This document shows, one piece after another, positions 8,612 through 17,961 of a stretch of 64,000 bases of DNA. The stretch covers positions 722,184-786,183 of the forward strand of contig NZ_LMMU01000007.1 of the NCBI RefSeq assembly GCF_001422375.1. The letters run 5' to 3'. Below the pieces are notes generated by a model, which saw only the letters and a program-made list of their open reading frames with translations, had not been told where the DNA came from and did no database searches. Both the position numbers and the translations under genes were made by a program. Numbering within the stretch: the stretch's first letter is position 1; each line of letters starts with the position of its first letter. This DNA comes from Methylobacterium sp. Leaf99. GTDB taxonomy: Bacteria > Pseudomonadota > Alphaproteobacteria > Rhizobiales > Beijerinckiaceae.

Positions 8612-10273
8612 ATGGCGCTGCCCGAACGCGAGGGGATGGATTTCGACGTGGTGATCGTCGGCGCCGGGCCGGCCGGCCTCGCCGCCGCCATCCGCCTCAA
8701 GCAGCTGTCCTCTGACGTCAGCATCGTCGTGGTCGAGAAGGGGTCCGAGGTCGGCGCCCATATCCTGTCGGGCGCCGTCATCGACCCGGCCGGCCTCGAC
8801 GACCTCGTGCCCGAATGGCGAACCGACCCCGACCGTCCCCTCAAGACGGCGGTGGAGCGCGACGAGTTCATGTTCCTCACCAAGAACAGCGGCGTGACCA
8901 TGCCGAACCTGTTCTTCCCGAAATTCATGTCGAACCACGGCAATTTCGTCGGCTCGCTCTCGAACGTCACCAAGTACCTCGGCGCCCGGGCCGAGGCCCT
9001 CGGCGTCGAGATCTATCCGGGCTTCCCGGCCGCGGAGGTGCTCTACGACGATCGCGGCGTCGTGGTGGGCATCGCCACGGGCGACCTCGGCATCGGCCGC
9101 TTGGGCGAGCCGCGCGACGACTACACCCGCGGCATGGAATTGCGGGGCAAGTACACGATCTTCGGCGAGGGCGCGCGCGGCTCACTCACGAAGACCCTCA
9201 TCGACCGGTTCAAACTCAACGCAAACAGCGACCACCAGAAATACGGCCTCGGCGTCAAGGAAATCTGGCAGCTCAGCCCCGACAAGTTCCAGGCCGGCCT
9301 CGTCCAGCACACCATGGGCTGGCCCCTACCGAACAAGGCCGGCGGCGGCTCGTGGCTGTACCATTTCGACGACCATCTGCTCTCGGTGGGGTTCGTCACG
9401 CACCTGAACTACGAGAACCCGACCCTGTCGCCGTTCGAGGAGTTCCAGCGCTTCAAGACCCACCCGATGATCCGGGAGACCTTCGAGGGCGCCAAGCGCA
9501 TCGGCTACGGTGCCCGCGCCATCATGGAGGGCGGCTGGCAGTCGGTGCCGAAGCTCGTCTTCCCCGGCGGCTGCCTCGTCGGCGATTCCGCCGGCTTCGT
9601 GAACGTGCCGCGCATCAAGGGGTCGCACAACGCGGTGCTCTCGGGGATGCAGGCGGCGCAGGCCATCGCGCAGGCCCTGGAATCCGGCCGCCAGGGCGAC
9701 GAGCTGACGGCCTACGAGAACGGCTGGCGCGACAGCGCCATCGGCCAGGACCTCAAGCGCGTCCGCAACGTCAAGCCGCTGTGGTCGAAGTACGGCACCC
9801 TCGTGGGCGTCGGCCTCGGTGGGGCCGACATGTGGGCCAACACCCTGCTCGGCACGTCGCTGTTCGGCACGCTCAAGCACGGCAAGCCCGACTACGCCTG
9901 CACCAAGCCCCTCGCCGAGGTGACGCCCATCGTCTACCCGAAGCCGGACGGCAAGCTGACCTTCGACCGTCTCTCGTCTGTGTACCTCTCGAACACCAAC
10001 CACGAAGAGGACCAGCCGCCTCACCTCAACGTGAAGAACCTCGACCTGCAGAAGGCGTCCGAGCACGACGTCTACGGCGGCCCCTCGGCGCGCTACTGTC
10101 CGGCCGGCGTCTACGAATGGGTGGCGGACGCGACCCAGGGCGACGGCGTGCGCTACCAGATCAACGCGCAGAACTGCGTCCACTGCAAGACGTGCGATAT
10201 CAAGGACCCGAACCAGAACATCAACTGGGTCACGCCGGAGGGGCCGGGCGGTCCGAACTACCCGAACATGTGA
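8612..10273 (+). CDS. Electron transfer flavoprotein:ubiquinone oxidoreductase
   Basis: 553 residues, the normal length. An FAD-binding GxGxxG motif (VVIVGAGPAGLAAAIRL) lies near the N-terminus; the middle has GGCLVGDSAGFVNVPRIKG; the C-terminus carries the 4Fe-4S ligands in RYCPAGVYEW and NAQNCVHCKTCDIKDP. It is a monotopic inner-membrane enzyme that oxidises ETF, reduced by acyl-CoA dehydrogenases, and reduces ubiquinone, so it completes electron flow from the beta-oxidation enzymes at the left end. CAGGAGG stands 8-14 bases before the ATG. It diverges from the glycosylase gene across a 211-bp gap. Confidence 0.96.
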   Translation: MALPEREGMDFDVVIVGAGPAGLAAAIRLKQLSSDVSIVVVEKGSEVGAHILSGAVIDPAGLDDLVPEWRTDPDRPLKTAVERDEFMFLTKNSGVTMPNLFFPKFMSNHGNFVGSLSNVTKYLGARAEALGVEIYPGFPAAEVLYDDRGVVVGIATGDLGIGRLGEPRDDYTRGMELRGKYTIFGEGARGSLTKTLIDRFKLNANSDHQKYGLGVKEIWQLSPDKFQAGLVQHTMGWPLPNKAGGGSWLYHFDDHLLSVGFVTHLNYENPTLSPFEEFQRFKTHPMIRETFEGAKRIGYGARAIMEGGWQSVPKLVFPGGCLVGDSAGFVNVPRIKGSHNAVLSGMQAAQAIAQALESGRQGDELTAYENGWRDSAIGQDLKRVRNVKPLWSKYGTLVGVGLGGADMWANTLLGTSLFGTLKHGKPDYACTKPLAEVTPIVYPKPDGKLTFDRLSSVYLSNTNHEEDQPPHLNVKNLDLQKASEHDVYGGPSARYCPAGVYEWVADATQGDGVRYQINAQNCVHCKTCDIKDPNQNINWVTPEGPGGPNYPNM

Positions 10274-10412
10274 TGGGGTCCGGGCGGGGGGTGGCGAGGC
10301 CTTGCGTCGCCGTCCTTACGCCTTGCGAGGAGGGCGGGAAGAGTTCAGTGTCCCGCCCGATCGAGCGTCGACCCCCGATCGGGTCGGTGCGCAGAAGCCC
10401 TGAACGGTGCCC

Positions 10413-12254
10413 ATGAACGGAAACGCCGCGACCCGCCGAGCCCTGTCGGCCCTCGCTTTCTGCCTCGCGGCGACCCTGCCGTCCCAGGCGGCGCAGCCGC
10501 GGGAATCGACCCCGCTGCCCGAGTTCGAGCCCGCCGAATCCCTGGAGGGCAACTTCCTCGCGGCCTACATCGCCGGGGCCTCGAAGGACACGGCCGCCGC
10601 CGCGAGCTTCTACCGCGAGGCGGTGAAGGCCGACCCGCGCAACGCCGAACTGCTCGAGCGCGCCTTCGTCTCCCTGCTGGCCGACGGCTCCCTGCCGGAC
10701 GCGTTCCGCGCCGCCGAGCGCCTGACCACCCGCGACGGTGCCAATGGCCTGGCCCAGCTCGCCCTCGGTGTCCGCCAGATCAAGGCCGGCCAGTTCGCCC
10801 AGGCGCGCCAGAACTTCGCCCGCAGCGGCCGGGGCGCCGCCGCCGACCTCACCGCCACGCTGCTGACCGCCTGGACCTATGCCGGGTCCGGTGACGGCAA
10901 GCGCGCCCAGGAGACCATCAACAAGCTCAAGGGCGAGCGGACCTACAACACCTTCCGCGATTTCCACGCCGGCCTCATCGCCGCCCTCGTCGGGGACCAG
11001 GCCGAGGCCGAGCGCCGCCTCAAGGCGGCCTACGACGGCGACCGCAACACCCTGCGGGTCGTCGACGCCTATGCCCGGTTCGAGGCCCAGGCCGGCCGCA
11101 CCGATCTGGCGATCCAGGCCTATACCGACTTCGACAAGCTGCTGCCGCGCCATCCCATCGTGCGCGACGCCCTGAACAAGCTCAAAGAGGGCAAGCCCCT
11201 CACCCGCCTCATCAACACGGCGCAGGAGGGCGCCGGCGAGGTGCTGTACGGCCTCGGTTCGGCCGGCTCGACGCAGGGCGACGAGCTGCCGGCGGTGGTC
11301 TACCTGCGCCTCGCCCTCTATCTCGCGCCCGAGCATGCCCTCGCCCGCCTGACGCTCGCCGACATCCTCGACCGGATGAAGCAGCCCGAGCGCGCCAACG
11401 AGGCCTACGCCCAGATCCCCGCGACCTCCCCCCTGCGCCTCAACGCGGACGTGCAGGTCGGCCTCAACCTCGAGCAGATGGGCAAGGGCGACGAGGCGAT
11501 CCAGCACCTCGACGCGGCCATGAAGGCCCATCCCAACGACATCGACGTGATCACGGCGCTCGGCAACGTCCAGCGCTCGCGCAAGAAGTACGAGGAGGCG
11601 GCCGAGACCTACAGCCGCGCCATCGCCCTCATCGGCGACCAGCCGGCCTCGAACTACTGGACGACGTTCTACTTCCGCGGCACCGCCTACGAGCGCGCCA
11701 AGCAATGGGCCAAGGCCGAGGCCGACCTGAAGAAGGCCCTCGAACTGGTGCCGCCGTCGCAGCCCGGCGCACGTGCGCAGGTGCTGAACTACCTCGCCTA
11801 TTCGTGGGTCGATCAGAACATCAACATCGACGAGGCCTTCACCATGCTCAAGCAGGCGGTGGATGCGAGTCCCCGCGACGGCATGATCATCGACAGCCTC
11901 GGCTGGGCCTATTTCCGCCTCGGGCGCTGGGAGGAAGCCATGCGCGAGTTGGAGAAGGCCATCGAGCTCAAGCCCGGCGATCCGACCATCAACGACCACC
12001 TCGGCGACGCCTACTGGCGCGCCGGGCGCCGCCTCGAAGGCAAGTTCCAGTGGCAGCACGCCAAGGATCTGAACCCCGAGCCGGAGGAGCTGGAGAAGAT
12101 CAACGCCAAGCTCAAGGACGGCCTGCCCGAGCTCGACAAGCCGGCCGCCACCGCCGAGAATCCGCCCGACGCCAAAGCCAACCCGGAATTGCCGAAGGGC
12201 GCCCCGGCCCCGAGCGAGCCCCCGGGCGCCGCCGACAAGAAGAGCGGCGGCTGA
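10413..12254 (+). CDS. Exported tetratricopeptide-repeat protein
   Basis: 613 residues with a signal peptide (ALSALAFCLAATLPSQAAQ) and many TPR units through the body, for example around EEAAETYSRAIALIGDQP, WAKAEADLKKALELVP and WEEAMRELEKAIELKPGDP; the tail after about 575 is Pro/Ala-rich. Such proteins are periplasmic or outer-membrane-attached scaffolds; no enzyme domain is seen. A GTG at 10407 is in frame two codons earlier; the ATG at 10413 is preferred on codon grounds. It lies 80 bp before ispE on the same strand, an arrangement I recall from other Rhizobiales, and may be cotranscribed with it. Confidence 0.85.
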   Translation: MNGNAATRRALSALAFCLAATLPSQAAQPRESTPLPEFEPAESLEGNFLAAYIAGASKDTAAAASFYREAVKADPRNAELLERAFVSLLADGSLPDAFRAAERLTTRDGANGLAQLALGVRQIKAGQFAQARQNFARSGRGAAADLTATLLTAWTYAGSGDGKRAQETINKLKGERTYNTFRDFHAGLIAALVGDQAEAERRLKAAYDGDRNTLRVVDAYARFEAQAGRTDLAIQAYTDFDKLLPRHPIVRDALNKLKEGKPLTRLINTAQEGAGEVLYGLGSAGSTQGDELPAVVYLRLALYLAPEHALARLTLADILDRMKQPERANEAYAQIPATSPLRLNADVQVGLNLEQMGKGDEAIQHLDAAMKAHPNDIDVITALGNVQRSRKKYEEAAETYSRAIALIGDQPASNYWTTFYFRGTAYERAKQWAKAEADLKKALELVPPSQPGARAQVLNYLAYSWVDQNINIDEAFTMLKQAVDASPRDGMIIDSLGWAYFRLGRWEEAMRELEKAIELKPGDPTINDHLGDAYWRAGRRLEGKFQWQHAKDLNPEPEELEKINAKLKDGLPELDKPAATAENPPDAKANPELPKGAPAPSEPPGAADKKSGG

Positions 12255-12334
12255 TCCGCTCGGCCCGGGCTTGACGCGGGCGGGGAAGCGGGGCCAGACC
12301 GGCGCCCCGATCCCCCAAGAACCGCCGAGAGCCC

Positions 12335-13210
12335 GTGCCAATCCTCGTCACCCGCGCTCCGGCGAAGATCAACCTGACCCTCCACGTCCTCGGCCGCCGC
12401 GCCGGGGACGGCTACCACGAGCTCGAAAGCCTCGTGGCGTTCACGGGCGCCGGCGACACCCTGTCGCTCACGCCGGGTGCGGATCTCGCCCTGACGGTGT
12501 CGGGTCCGACGGCCGGTCCCGCCGGGCCCCTCGACGACAATCTGGTGATCCGGGCCGCTCGCCACCTCGCCGCGCGCCGTCCGGGCCTGCGCCTCGGCGC
12601 GTTCCACCTCGTCAAGCGCCTGCCCGTGGCGGCGGGTATCGGGGGCGGCTCGTCCGACGCCGCCGCCGCCCTACGGCTGCTCGGCCGGAGCAACGGGCTC
12701 GATCCGGCCGACCCCGTTTTGCTGGAAGCCGCGCGTACCACGGGCGCCGACGTGCCCGTCTGCCTCAATCCCCGGGCCCGGATGATGCGGGGCGCCGGCG
12801 AGACCCTGGGCCCTGTCCTCGACATGGCCCCCCTCCCCGCCGTGCTGATCAATCCCGGCGTCCCCGTCGAGACCGCGCCGGTGTTCCGGGCGCTGGGGCT
12901 GGCGGCCGGTCAACGCCATCACCCGGAGCCGCATCCCGCGATTCCCGACGGTGCCGATGGCGCGGCGGTGCTGTCGCTCATCCGCCCGGCGCGCAATGAT
13001 CTCGAAGCGCCGGCCCGCGGCCTCGCGCCGGTCATCGACGCGACGCTCCGGGCGCTCGCGGCACAGGCCGGATGCCGGCTCGCGCGGATGTCGGGTTCGG
13101 GCGCGACGGTGTTCGGCCTGTTCGCCGATCGCCGGAGTGCGGTGCTCGCGGCCCGTCACATCCGGGCGGACCATCCGGGCTGGTGGGTGAAGCCTACCTT
13201 ACTGCGCTAG
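12335..13210 (+). CDS. ispE: 4-diphosphocytidyl-2-C-methyl-D-erythritol kinase
   Basis: 291-residue GHMP kinase of the MEP isoprenoid pathway; it phosphorylates CDP-ME. N-terminal [15 protein letters not shown], the ATP-binding [17 protein letters not shown] (about residues 99-115) and C-terminal [14 protein letters not shown] are all typical. The start is GTG (12335), with the conserved TRAPAKINL sequence beginning five residues later, so the start cannot be far off. Convergent with the polyprenyl diphosphate synthase gene, whose substrate IPP/DMAPP this pathway makes. Confidence 0.95.
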   Translation: MPILVTRAPAKINLTLHVLGRRAGDGYHELESLVAFTGAGDTLSLTPGADLALTVSGPTAGPAGPLDDNLVIRAARHLAARRPGLRLGAFHLVKRLPVAAGIGGGSSDAAAALRLLGRSNGLDPADPVLLEAARTTGADVPVCLNPRARMMRGAGETLGPVLDMAPLPAVLINPGVPVETAPVFRALGLAAGQRHHPEPHPAIPDGADGAAVLSLIRPARNDLEAPARGLAPVIDATLRALAAQAGCRLARMSGSGATVFGLFADRRSAVLAARHIRADHPGWWVKPTLLR

Positions 13211-13286
13211 CGCACCGGTCCCGCATCCCTGCGTTGTACGGTCGACGCGTGAGGGATCAGCGTCTTCCGCGTCGCCCCCAGAACCC

Positions 13287-14306
13287 TCAGTGGGCGCGGG
13301 CGATGCAGAAATCGACCACCTGGAGCAGCGCCTGTTTCATCGGGCCGTTGGGAAACAGACCCAGGGCGTCGCGGGCCATGGCGCCGTAATGGCGCGCCCG
13401 TTCGATGGTGTCCTCGAGGGCCCGGTGCCGGCGCAGGATGGCGAGGGCCGTTGCGAGGTCGTCCTCCGACACGTCGCCATCCTCGAGGGCCCGCTTCCAG
13501 AACGTCCGCTCCGCGTCGGTCCCGCGCCGGAACGCAAGAACGATGGGGAGCGTGATCTTGCCCTCGCGAAAATCGTCGCCGACATTCTTGCCGAGGCTGG
13601 CGCTGGTCCCGCCGTAATCGAGGACGTCGTCGATGAGCTGGAAGGCGACGCCGAGGTTCATGCCGTAGGCGCGGCAGGCGGCCTGCTCGGCCTTGGGGCG
13701 CTCGGCGATGACGGGCCCGACCTCGCAGGCGGCGGCGAACAGCTCGGCGGTCTTGGCACGGATGACGGCGAGGTACTCGTCCTCCGTCGTCTCGGTGTTC
13801 TTCGCGGCGGAGAGCTGCATCACCTCGCCCTCGGCGATCACCGTGGCGGCGGCCGACAGGATGTCGAGGGCTTTGAGCGACCCGACCTCGACCATCATCC
13901 GGAACGCCTGGCCGAGGAGGAAATCGCCGACCAGCACGCTGGCCTCGTTGCCCCACTTGATCCGCGCCGCCACCGTGCCGCGCCGCATGTCGCTCTCGTC
14001 CACGACGTCGTCGTGCAGGAGGGTCGCCGTGTGCATGAACTCGACGCTGGCGGCGAGCTTCACCGCCCCGTCGCCCGCGTAGGCGCACAGGTCCGCCGTG
14101 GCGAGGGTCAGGATCGGGCGCAGGCGCTTGCCGCCGGACGCGATGAGGTGGTTGGCCACTTCCGGGATCATCTGCACGGACGAACCGGTGCGCGACAGGA
14201 TGGTCGCGTTGACGCGCTCCATGCCGGCGGCCACCAGGGCCACGAGGTCCGTCAGGCTCGCCTCCGGATCGGGGCGGCTCTCTTCCAAGGGTACTACGAC
14301 GCCCAA
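13287..14306 (-). CDS. Long-chain polyprenyl (octa/decaprenyl) diphosphate synthase
   Basis: 339 residues. It has both Asp-rich motifs of trans-prenyltransferases, LLHDDVVDESDMRRG and LIDDVLDYGG, plus the GGKRLRPILTLA motif. It elongates FPP with IPP to make the ubiquinone side chain; in alphaproteobacteria usually C50, but product length is set by residues I cannot score by eye. The start is taken as TTG at 14306, giving MGVVVPLEESRPDPEASLTD, which matches the N-terminus expected for the family; the open frame runs further upstream (to 14447) but reads as non-coding. Divergent from the DUF2007 gene across 190 bp. Confidence 0.92.
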   Translation of the reverse strand: MGVVVPLEESRPDPEASLTDLVALVAAGMERVNATILSRTGSSVQMIPEVANHLIASGGKRLRPILTLATADLCAYAGDGAVKLAASVEFMHTATLLHDDVVDESDMRRGTVAARIKWGNEASVLVGDFLLGQAFRMMVEVGSLKALDILSAAATVIAEGEVMQLSAAKNTETTEDEYLAVIRAKTAELFAAACEVGPVIAERPKAEQAACRAYGMNLGVAFQLIDDVLDYGGTSASLGKNVGDDFREGKITLPIVLAFRRGTDAERTFWKRALEDGDVSEDDLATALAILRRHRALEDTIERARHYGAMARDALGLFPNGPMKQALLQVVDFCIARAH

Positions 14307-14497
14307 AACCCCGCTGCCTCCCAACCGACGGGTCTGGTGCGGGTCCGCCGGAACCGGCCGACCCGAATGCCACAACCTCGTCTTGCGCGATCGACTTCCG
14401 TGCGGCACCCCATCGCATGGGCTCGGAGGCGCTGCAACACGCACCATGCCGCAAGAGTCGCGTCCGGGGGCGAAACCTCCACCGCGTCGGAGGGACG

Positions 14498-14722
14498 ATG
14501 AACGAACTCATCCGCAGCAACGACATCGTCCTGATCGGCTTCGCCGAGTCCCTCCTGACGGGTGCCGAGATCCCGGTTTTCGTCGCCGACAACCACATGA
14601 GCGGACTCGAAGGGTCCATCGGCGCCTTCGCGCGGCGGCTCCTGGTTCCGGCGGACCACGCCGCGCAGGCCCGCCGCCTGCTGACGGAGGCGGGCCTCGC
14701 CCATGAACTGCGCGACGCCTGA
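14498..14722 (+). CDS. DUF2007 small protein
   Basis: 74-residue protein beginning MNELIRSNDIVLIGFAES with the core GAEIPVFVADNHMSGLEGS and RLLVPADHAAQARRLL, typical of DUF2007 (putative signal-transducing proteins of beta-alpha-beta fold related to PII-like folds). GGAGGGA stands 4-10 bases before the ATG; a longer in-frame ATG at 14417 lacks support. Its last 20 bases overlap the start of the following methyltransferase gene, which implies translational coupling. In other alphaproteobacteria these genes often sit beside a TrmN6-like methyltransferase, as here. Confidence 0.88.
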   Translation: MNELIRSNDIVLIGFAESLLTGAEIPVFVADNHMSGLEGSIGAFARRLLVPADHAAQARRLLTEAGLAHELRDA

Positions 14723-15485
14723 ACCGCGTTCCGCCGACGCGTTGTTCGGCGGCCGCCTCCGCCTGCAACAGCCCGAGCGCGGCGCCCACCGGGCCGGGAC
14801 GGATGCGGTGCTGCTGGCAAGCCTCGTCCCGCCCGCGCCCGGAGCGACGATCTGCGATGTCGGTGCCGCGGCGGGGGCGGTGGGGCTCGCCCTGGCCCTG
14901 CGCGCGCCGACCTGCCGCGTCGTCCTCGTCGAGGGCGATCCGGCCCTCGCCGCCCTGGCCCGGAGCAACGCGAGTCTCAACGGCCTGAGCGCACGCGTCG
15001 AGGTCGTCGAGGCGGACGTCCTCGCCCGGGGTGCCGAGCGCCGGACCGCCGGCCTCGTTCCGGGGCTCGCCGACCTCGTCCTGACCAATCCGCCGTTCTT
15101 CGAGGCCGGCCGCCACCGGGCCTCGCCTGTCGCCGGCAAGGCGTCCGCCCACACCTTCCCGGTCGGTGGCCTCGACGGGTGGCTGCGCACCTGCGTCGAG
15201 CTCCTGCGCCCGCGGGGGTGCCTCGGGATGATCCACCGGGCCGATGCCCTGCCCGCCTGCCTCGACGCCCTGCACGGACGCTTCGGCGCCATCGCCGTCC
15301 GTCCGGTCCAGGCGCGGGCCGGGGCGGCGGCGATCCGGGTGCTCGTCACCGCCGTCAAGGGAAGCCGCGCGCCGTTCGCCCTGCTGGCGCCCGTGGTGCT
15401 CCACGAGGCGGATGGCGCGTTCACGCCGTTCGCCGCGGCCCTGAACGCCGGAACGGCCTGGATCGGGCCCGACGACGCACCGTGA
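14703..15485 (+). CDS. TrmN6-like N6-adenine methyltransferase
   Basis: 260 residues. A class I SAM-dependent methyltransferase with motif I ICDVGAAAGAVGLALA (a degenerate form of the usual DxGxGxG), VLVEGDPALAALARSN (motif II) and LVLTNPPFFEAG, whose NPPF marks an N6-adenine/N5-glutamine enzyme. The closest family is tRNA1(Val) A37 N6-methyltransferase (YfiC/TrmN6); tRNA specificity is inferred. It overlaps the DUF2007 gene by 20 bases and lies 96 bp before the S49 protease gene. Confidence 0.83.
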   Translation: MNCATPEPRSADALFGGRLRLQQPERGAHRAGTDAVLLASLVPPAPGATICDVGAAAGAVGLALALRAPTCRVVLVEGDPALAALARSNASLNGLSARVEVVEADVLARGAERRTAGLVPGLADLVLTNPPFFEAGRHRASPVAGKASAHTFPVGGLDGWLRTCVELLRPRGCLGMIHRADALPACLDALHGRFGAIAVRPVQARAGAAAIRVLVTAVKGSRAPFALLAPVVLHEADGAFTPFAAALNAGTAWIGPDDAP

Positions 15486-15580
15486 CCGCGCTGGCGAAGC
15501 GGGCGCCGCGCCCCATCTAGATCGAGCGATCGCGCCGCGTCGTCGGCGCGCCGACCCTATCCTCCCTCGAGCGAGACCCG

Positions 15581-16456
15581 ATGGCGTTCACGATCCCGGC
15601 CTCCCTGCGCGCGCTCCTCCCCGCACGGTGGCGCCGGCGCAAGCCGCGCGTCGCCGTCGTGCGCTTGAGCGGCGCCATCGGGGCGGCCCCGCCGTTCCGG
15701 CCGGGCCTGTCCATCGCCGGCCTCGCCGGCCCCCTGGAGCAGGCCTTCGCGACACCGCACATCGCGGCCGTAGCCCTCGTCATCAACTCGCCGGGCGGCT
15801 CGCCGGCCCAGTCCCACCTCATCCACCGGCGCATCCGGGCCCTCGCGGCGGGGAAGAAGCTGCCGGTCTACGCCTTCGTCGAGGATGTGGCGGCGTCGGG
15901 CGGCTACATGATCGCCTGCGCGGCCGATGAAATCGTCGCCGACCCGACCTCGCTCATCGGCTCCATCGGCGTCGTCTCGGCGGGATTCGGCTTCGACCGC
16001 CTCATCGAACGCCTCGGCGTCGACCGCCGGGTCCACACCCAGGGCGAAGCCAAGGCGATGCTCGACCCGTTCCGGCCGGAGAACCCCGACGACATCGTCC
16101 GCCTCAAGCAGATCCAAGCCGACGTGCAGGATCTCTTCACCACCCTCGTGCGCGGACGGCGCCCAACCCTCGATCCGAACGGCGAAAACCTGTTCACCGG
16201 CGCGGTCTGGACCGGACGTCAGGCCCTGCGCCTCGGCCTCGTCGATGGGTTGGGGGACGCGCGTTCGACCCTGCGGGCGCGCTTCGGCGACGAGGTCCAG
16301 CTCGTCATGGTCGCTGAGAAGCGGGGTTCGCTCGTGGCGCGCCTGCTGCGGCGGGCGAACCCAGGGAGCACCGCAGGGCTTGCCGGTGCCGGCCTTGCCG
16401 GCGAGGCCCTGGCGGTCATCGAAGAGCGCGCCGCCTGGGCGCGCTTCGGTCTTTAG
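15581..16456 (+). CDS. S49-family (SppA-like) serine peptidase
   Basis: 291-residue, single-domain S49 peptidase. The catalytic pair is Ser106 in VAASGGYMIACAAD and Lys158 in TQGEAKAMLDPF; LVINSPGGSPAQS supplies the oxyanion region. Such short forms act as signal-peptide peptidases or membrane-quality proteases. No convincing N-terminal membrane helix is present; residues 1-25 are Arg-rich, so it may be cytoplasmic or peripherally bound. The next gene is convergent and its stop is only 17 bases away. Confidence 0.9.
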   Translation: MAFTIPASLRALLPARWRRRKPRVAVVRLSGAIGAAPPFRPGLSIAGLAGPLEQAFATPHIAAVALVINSPGGSPAQSHLIHRRIRALAAGKKLPVYAFVEDVAASGGYMIACAADEIVADPTSLIGSIGVVSAGFGFDRLIERLGVDRRVHTQGEAKAMLDPFRPENPDDIVRLKQIQADVQDLFTTLVRGRRPTLDPNGENLFTGAVWTGRQALRLGLVDGLGDARSTLRARFGDEVQLVMVAEKRGSLVARLLRRANPGSTAGLAGAGLAGEALAVIEERAAWARFGL

Positions 16457-16473
16457 ATCATCGGGCGCAGGAC

Positions 16474-16713
16474 TTAGCGGGCACAGGACTCGCCGCCGTA
16501 GCCGGCATAGACCACCCGCACCTTGCGGGTGCAGGTCTCGGCCGCGGCGGGGGCCGGCACGGTGACGACGTCGATGGGGGTCACCACCGCCGGCATGGTG
16601 ACGACGTTGGCGGGCTCCTGCGTCGCGAGGGCGTTCGAGGCGCCCATCACCAGGGGCGTGGCGGCGAGGGAAGCGGCGGCGAGGGCGGCGAAGACTGCGA
16701 AAGACGAGCGCAT
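16474..16713 (-). CDS. Small exported protein, unknown
   Basis: 79 residues, not recognised. A Sec signal peptide (MRSSFAVFAALAAASLAATP) is followed by a Val/Thr/Pro/Ala-rich stretch and a short C-terminus with two cysteines, ETCTRKVRVVYAGYGGESCAR, likely to form a disulfide in the periplasm. The stop lies 17 bases from the S49 peptidase stop. The start ATG at 16713 is the first in-frame one that gives a clean signal peptide; the ribosome site is weak. The general plan (signal, polar linker, C-terminal Cys pair) is like the 79-residue protein at 20576. Confidence 0.7.
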   Translation of the reverse strand: MRSSFAVFAALAAASLAATPLVMGASNALATQEPANVVTMPAVVTPIDVVTVPAPAAAETCTRKVRVVYAGYGGESCAR

Positions 16714-16855
16714 GGCGCGTTGATCCAAATGGTCGCCCGTCGCTCTGCGACGGCGAAGACTGCCTGATTGTCGGATAAACTTGGCAGGGAGCGTGACAGT
16801 TCCGGCGGCCCGGCGGAATTGGGGCGAAATTGCGTGCGCCCGCGCACCGGCTTCG

Positions 16856-16884
16856 CTTGACACCCCCGACCCGGCTCTTAAACG
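16856..16884 (+). promoter_or_regulatory. Probable housekeeping promoter of glyQS
   Basis: CTTGAC (16856-16861), a 17-base spacer and TAAACG (16879-16884), close to the CTTGAC-N17-TATA-like consensus of alphaproteobacterial housekeeping sigma factors. The glyQ ATG is 30 bases downstream, implying a short leader. Confidence 0.45.
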
Positions 16885-16914
16885 CTGGCCGCCCCTCCAC
16901 GGACCGGATTGCCC

Positions 16915-17862
16915 ATGTCGAGCGCCCTCCCCCTGTCGAGCGCCGTCGATCTCGCGCCCTATACCTCGTTCCAGGGCCTGATCCTGACGCTGCAGCGGTT
17001 CTGGGCGGCGCAGGGCTGCGTGATCCTGCAGCCCTACGACATGGAGGTCGGCGCCGGCACCTTCCATCCGGCCACGACCCTGCGGGCCCTCGGGCCCAAG
17101 CCCTGGAAGGCGGCCTACGTCCAGCCGTCCCGCCGCCCCAAGGACGGGCGCTACGGCGAGAACCCCAACCGGCTGCAGCATTATTACCAGTTCCAGGTGA
17201 TCCTTAAGCCGAACCCGCCGAACCTCCAGGAACTCTACCTTGCGTCGCTGGACGCCATCGGCGTCGACCTGAAGCTCCACGACATCCGCTTCGTCGAGGA
17301 CGATTGGGAGAGCCCGACCCTCGGCGCCTGGGGGCTCGGCTGGGAGTGCTGGTGCGACGGCATGGAGGTGAGCCAGTTCACCTATTTCCAGCAGGTCGCC
17401 GGCGTCGAATGTTCGCCGGTGGCGGGCGAGCTCACCTACGGCCTCGAGCGGCTGGCCATGTACGTCCAGGGCGTCGAGAACGTCTACGACCTGAACTTCA
17501 ACGGCGGCACGGGCGACGACAAGGTCACCTACGGCGACGTCTTCCTGCAATCGGAGCAGGAATACTCGCGCCACAACTTCGAGGCCGCCGACACCGCGAT
17601 GCTGTTCCGCCAGTTCACCGATGCGGAGAAGGCGTGCCGGACCTACCTCGACGCCGGCGCGCCGGAGACCGAGTCGGGACGGCACCGGATGGCGCAGCCG
17701 GCCTACGACCAGTGCATCAAGGCGAGCCACGTCTTCAACCTGCTCGACGCGCGCGGGGTGATCTCCGTGACCGAGCGGCAGAGCTACATCCTGCGGGTGC
17801 GCGAACTCGCCAAGGCCTGCGGCGCCGCGTATCTGAAGACGGCCGGCGGCGGCGCGGCCTGA
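16915..17862 (+). CDS. glyQ: Glycyl-tRNA synthetase alpha subunit
   Basis: 315 residues, the standard length. Class II aminoacyl-tRNA synthetase catalytic subunit of the alpha2beta2 bacterial enzyme; it activates glycine for tRNA(Gly). It begins with [17 protein letters not shown] and includes [27 protein letters not shown] and [20 protein letters not shown] 16915 has GGACCGGA seven bases upstream; a TTG two codons earlier is the only competitor. The beta subunit gene follows 99 bp downstream. Confidence 0.98.
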   Translation: MSSALPLSSAVDLAPYTSFQGLILTLQRFWAAQGCVILQPYDMEVGAGTFHPATTLRALGPKPWKAAYVQPSRRPKDGRYGENPNRLQHYYQFQVILKPNPPNLQELYLASLDAIGVDLKLHDIRFVEDDWESPTLGAWGLGWECWCDGMEVSQFTYFQQVAGVECSPVAGELTYGLERLAMYVQGVENVYDLNFNGGTGDDKVTYGDVFLQSEQEYSRHNFEAADTAMLFRQFTDAEKACRTYLDAGAPETESGRHRMAQPAYDQCIKASHVFNLLDARGVISVTERQSYILRVRELAKACGAAYLKTAGGGAA

Positions 17863-17961
17863 TCCGAGGGCCACACTGCGACTTGGCCTCTCGACGTCGA
17901 TGGCACCCCCCGCCGCGCCAGCGACACCCCGGAAAAATCATCTCGGACGCCGCCTGATCCC

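Noticed and set aside
10230..12341. Long minus-strand frame opposite the TPR gene
   Set aside because: Antisense of a clear coding gene; composition (Gly/Leu/Arg-rich, no domain) is what GC-rich antisense frames give.
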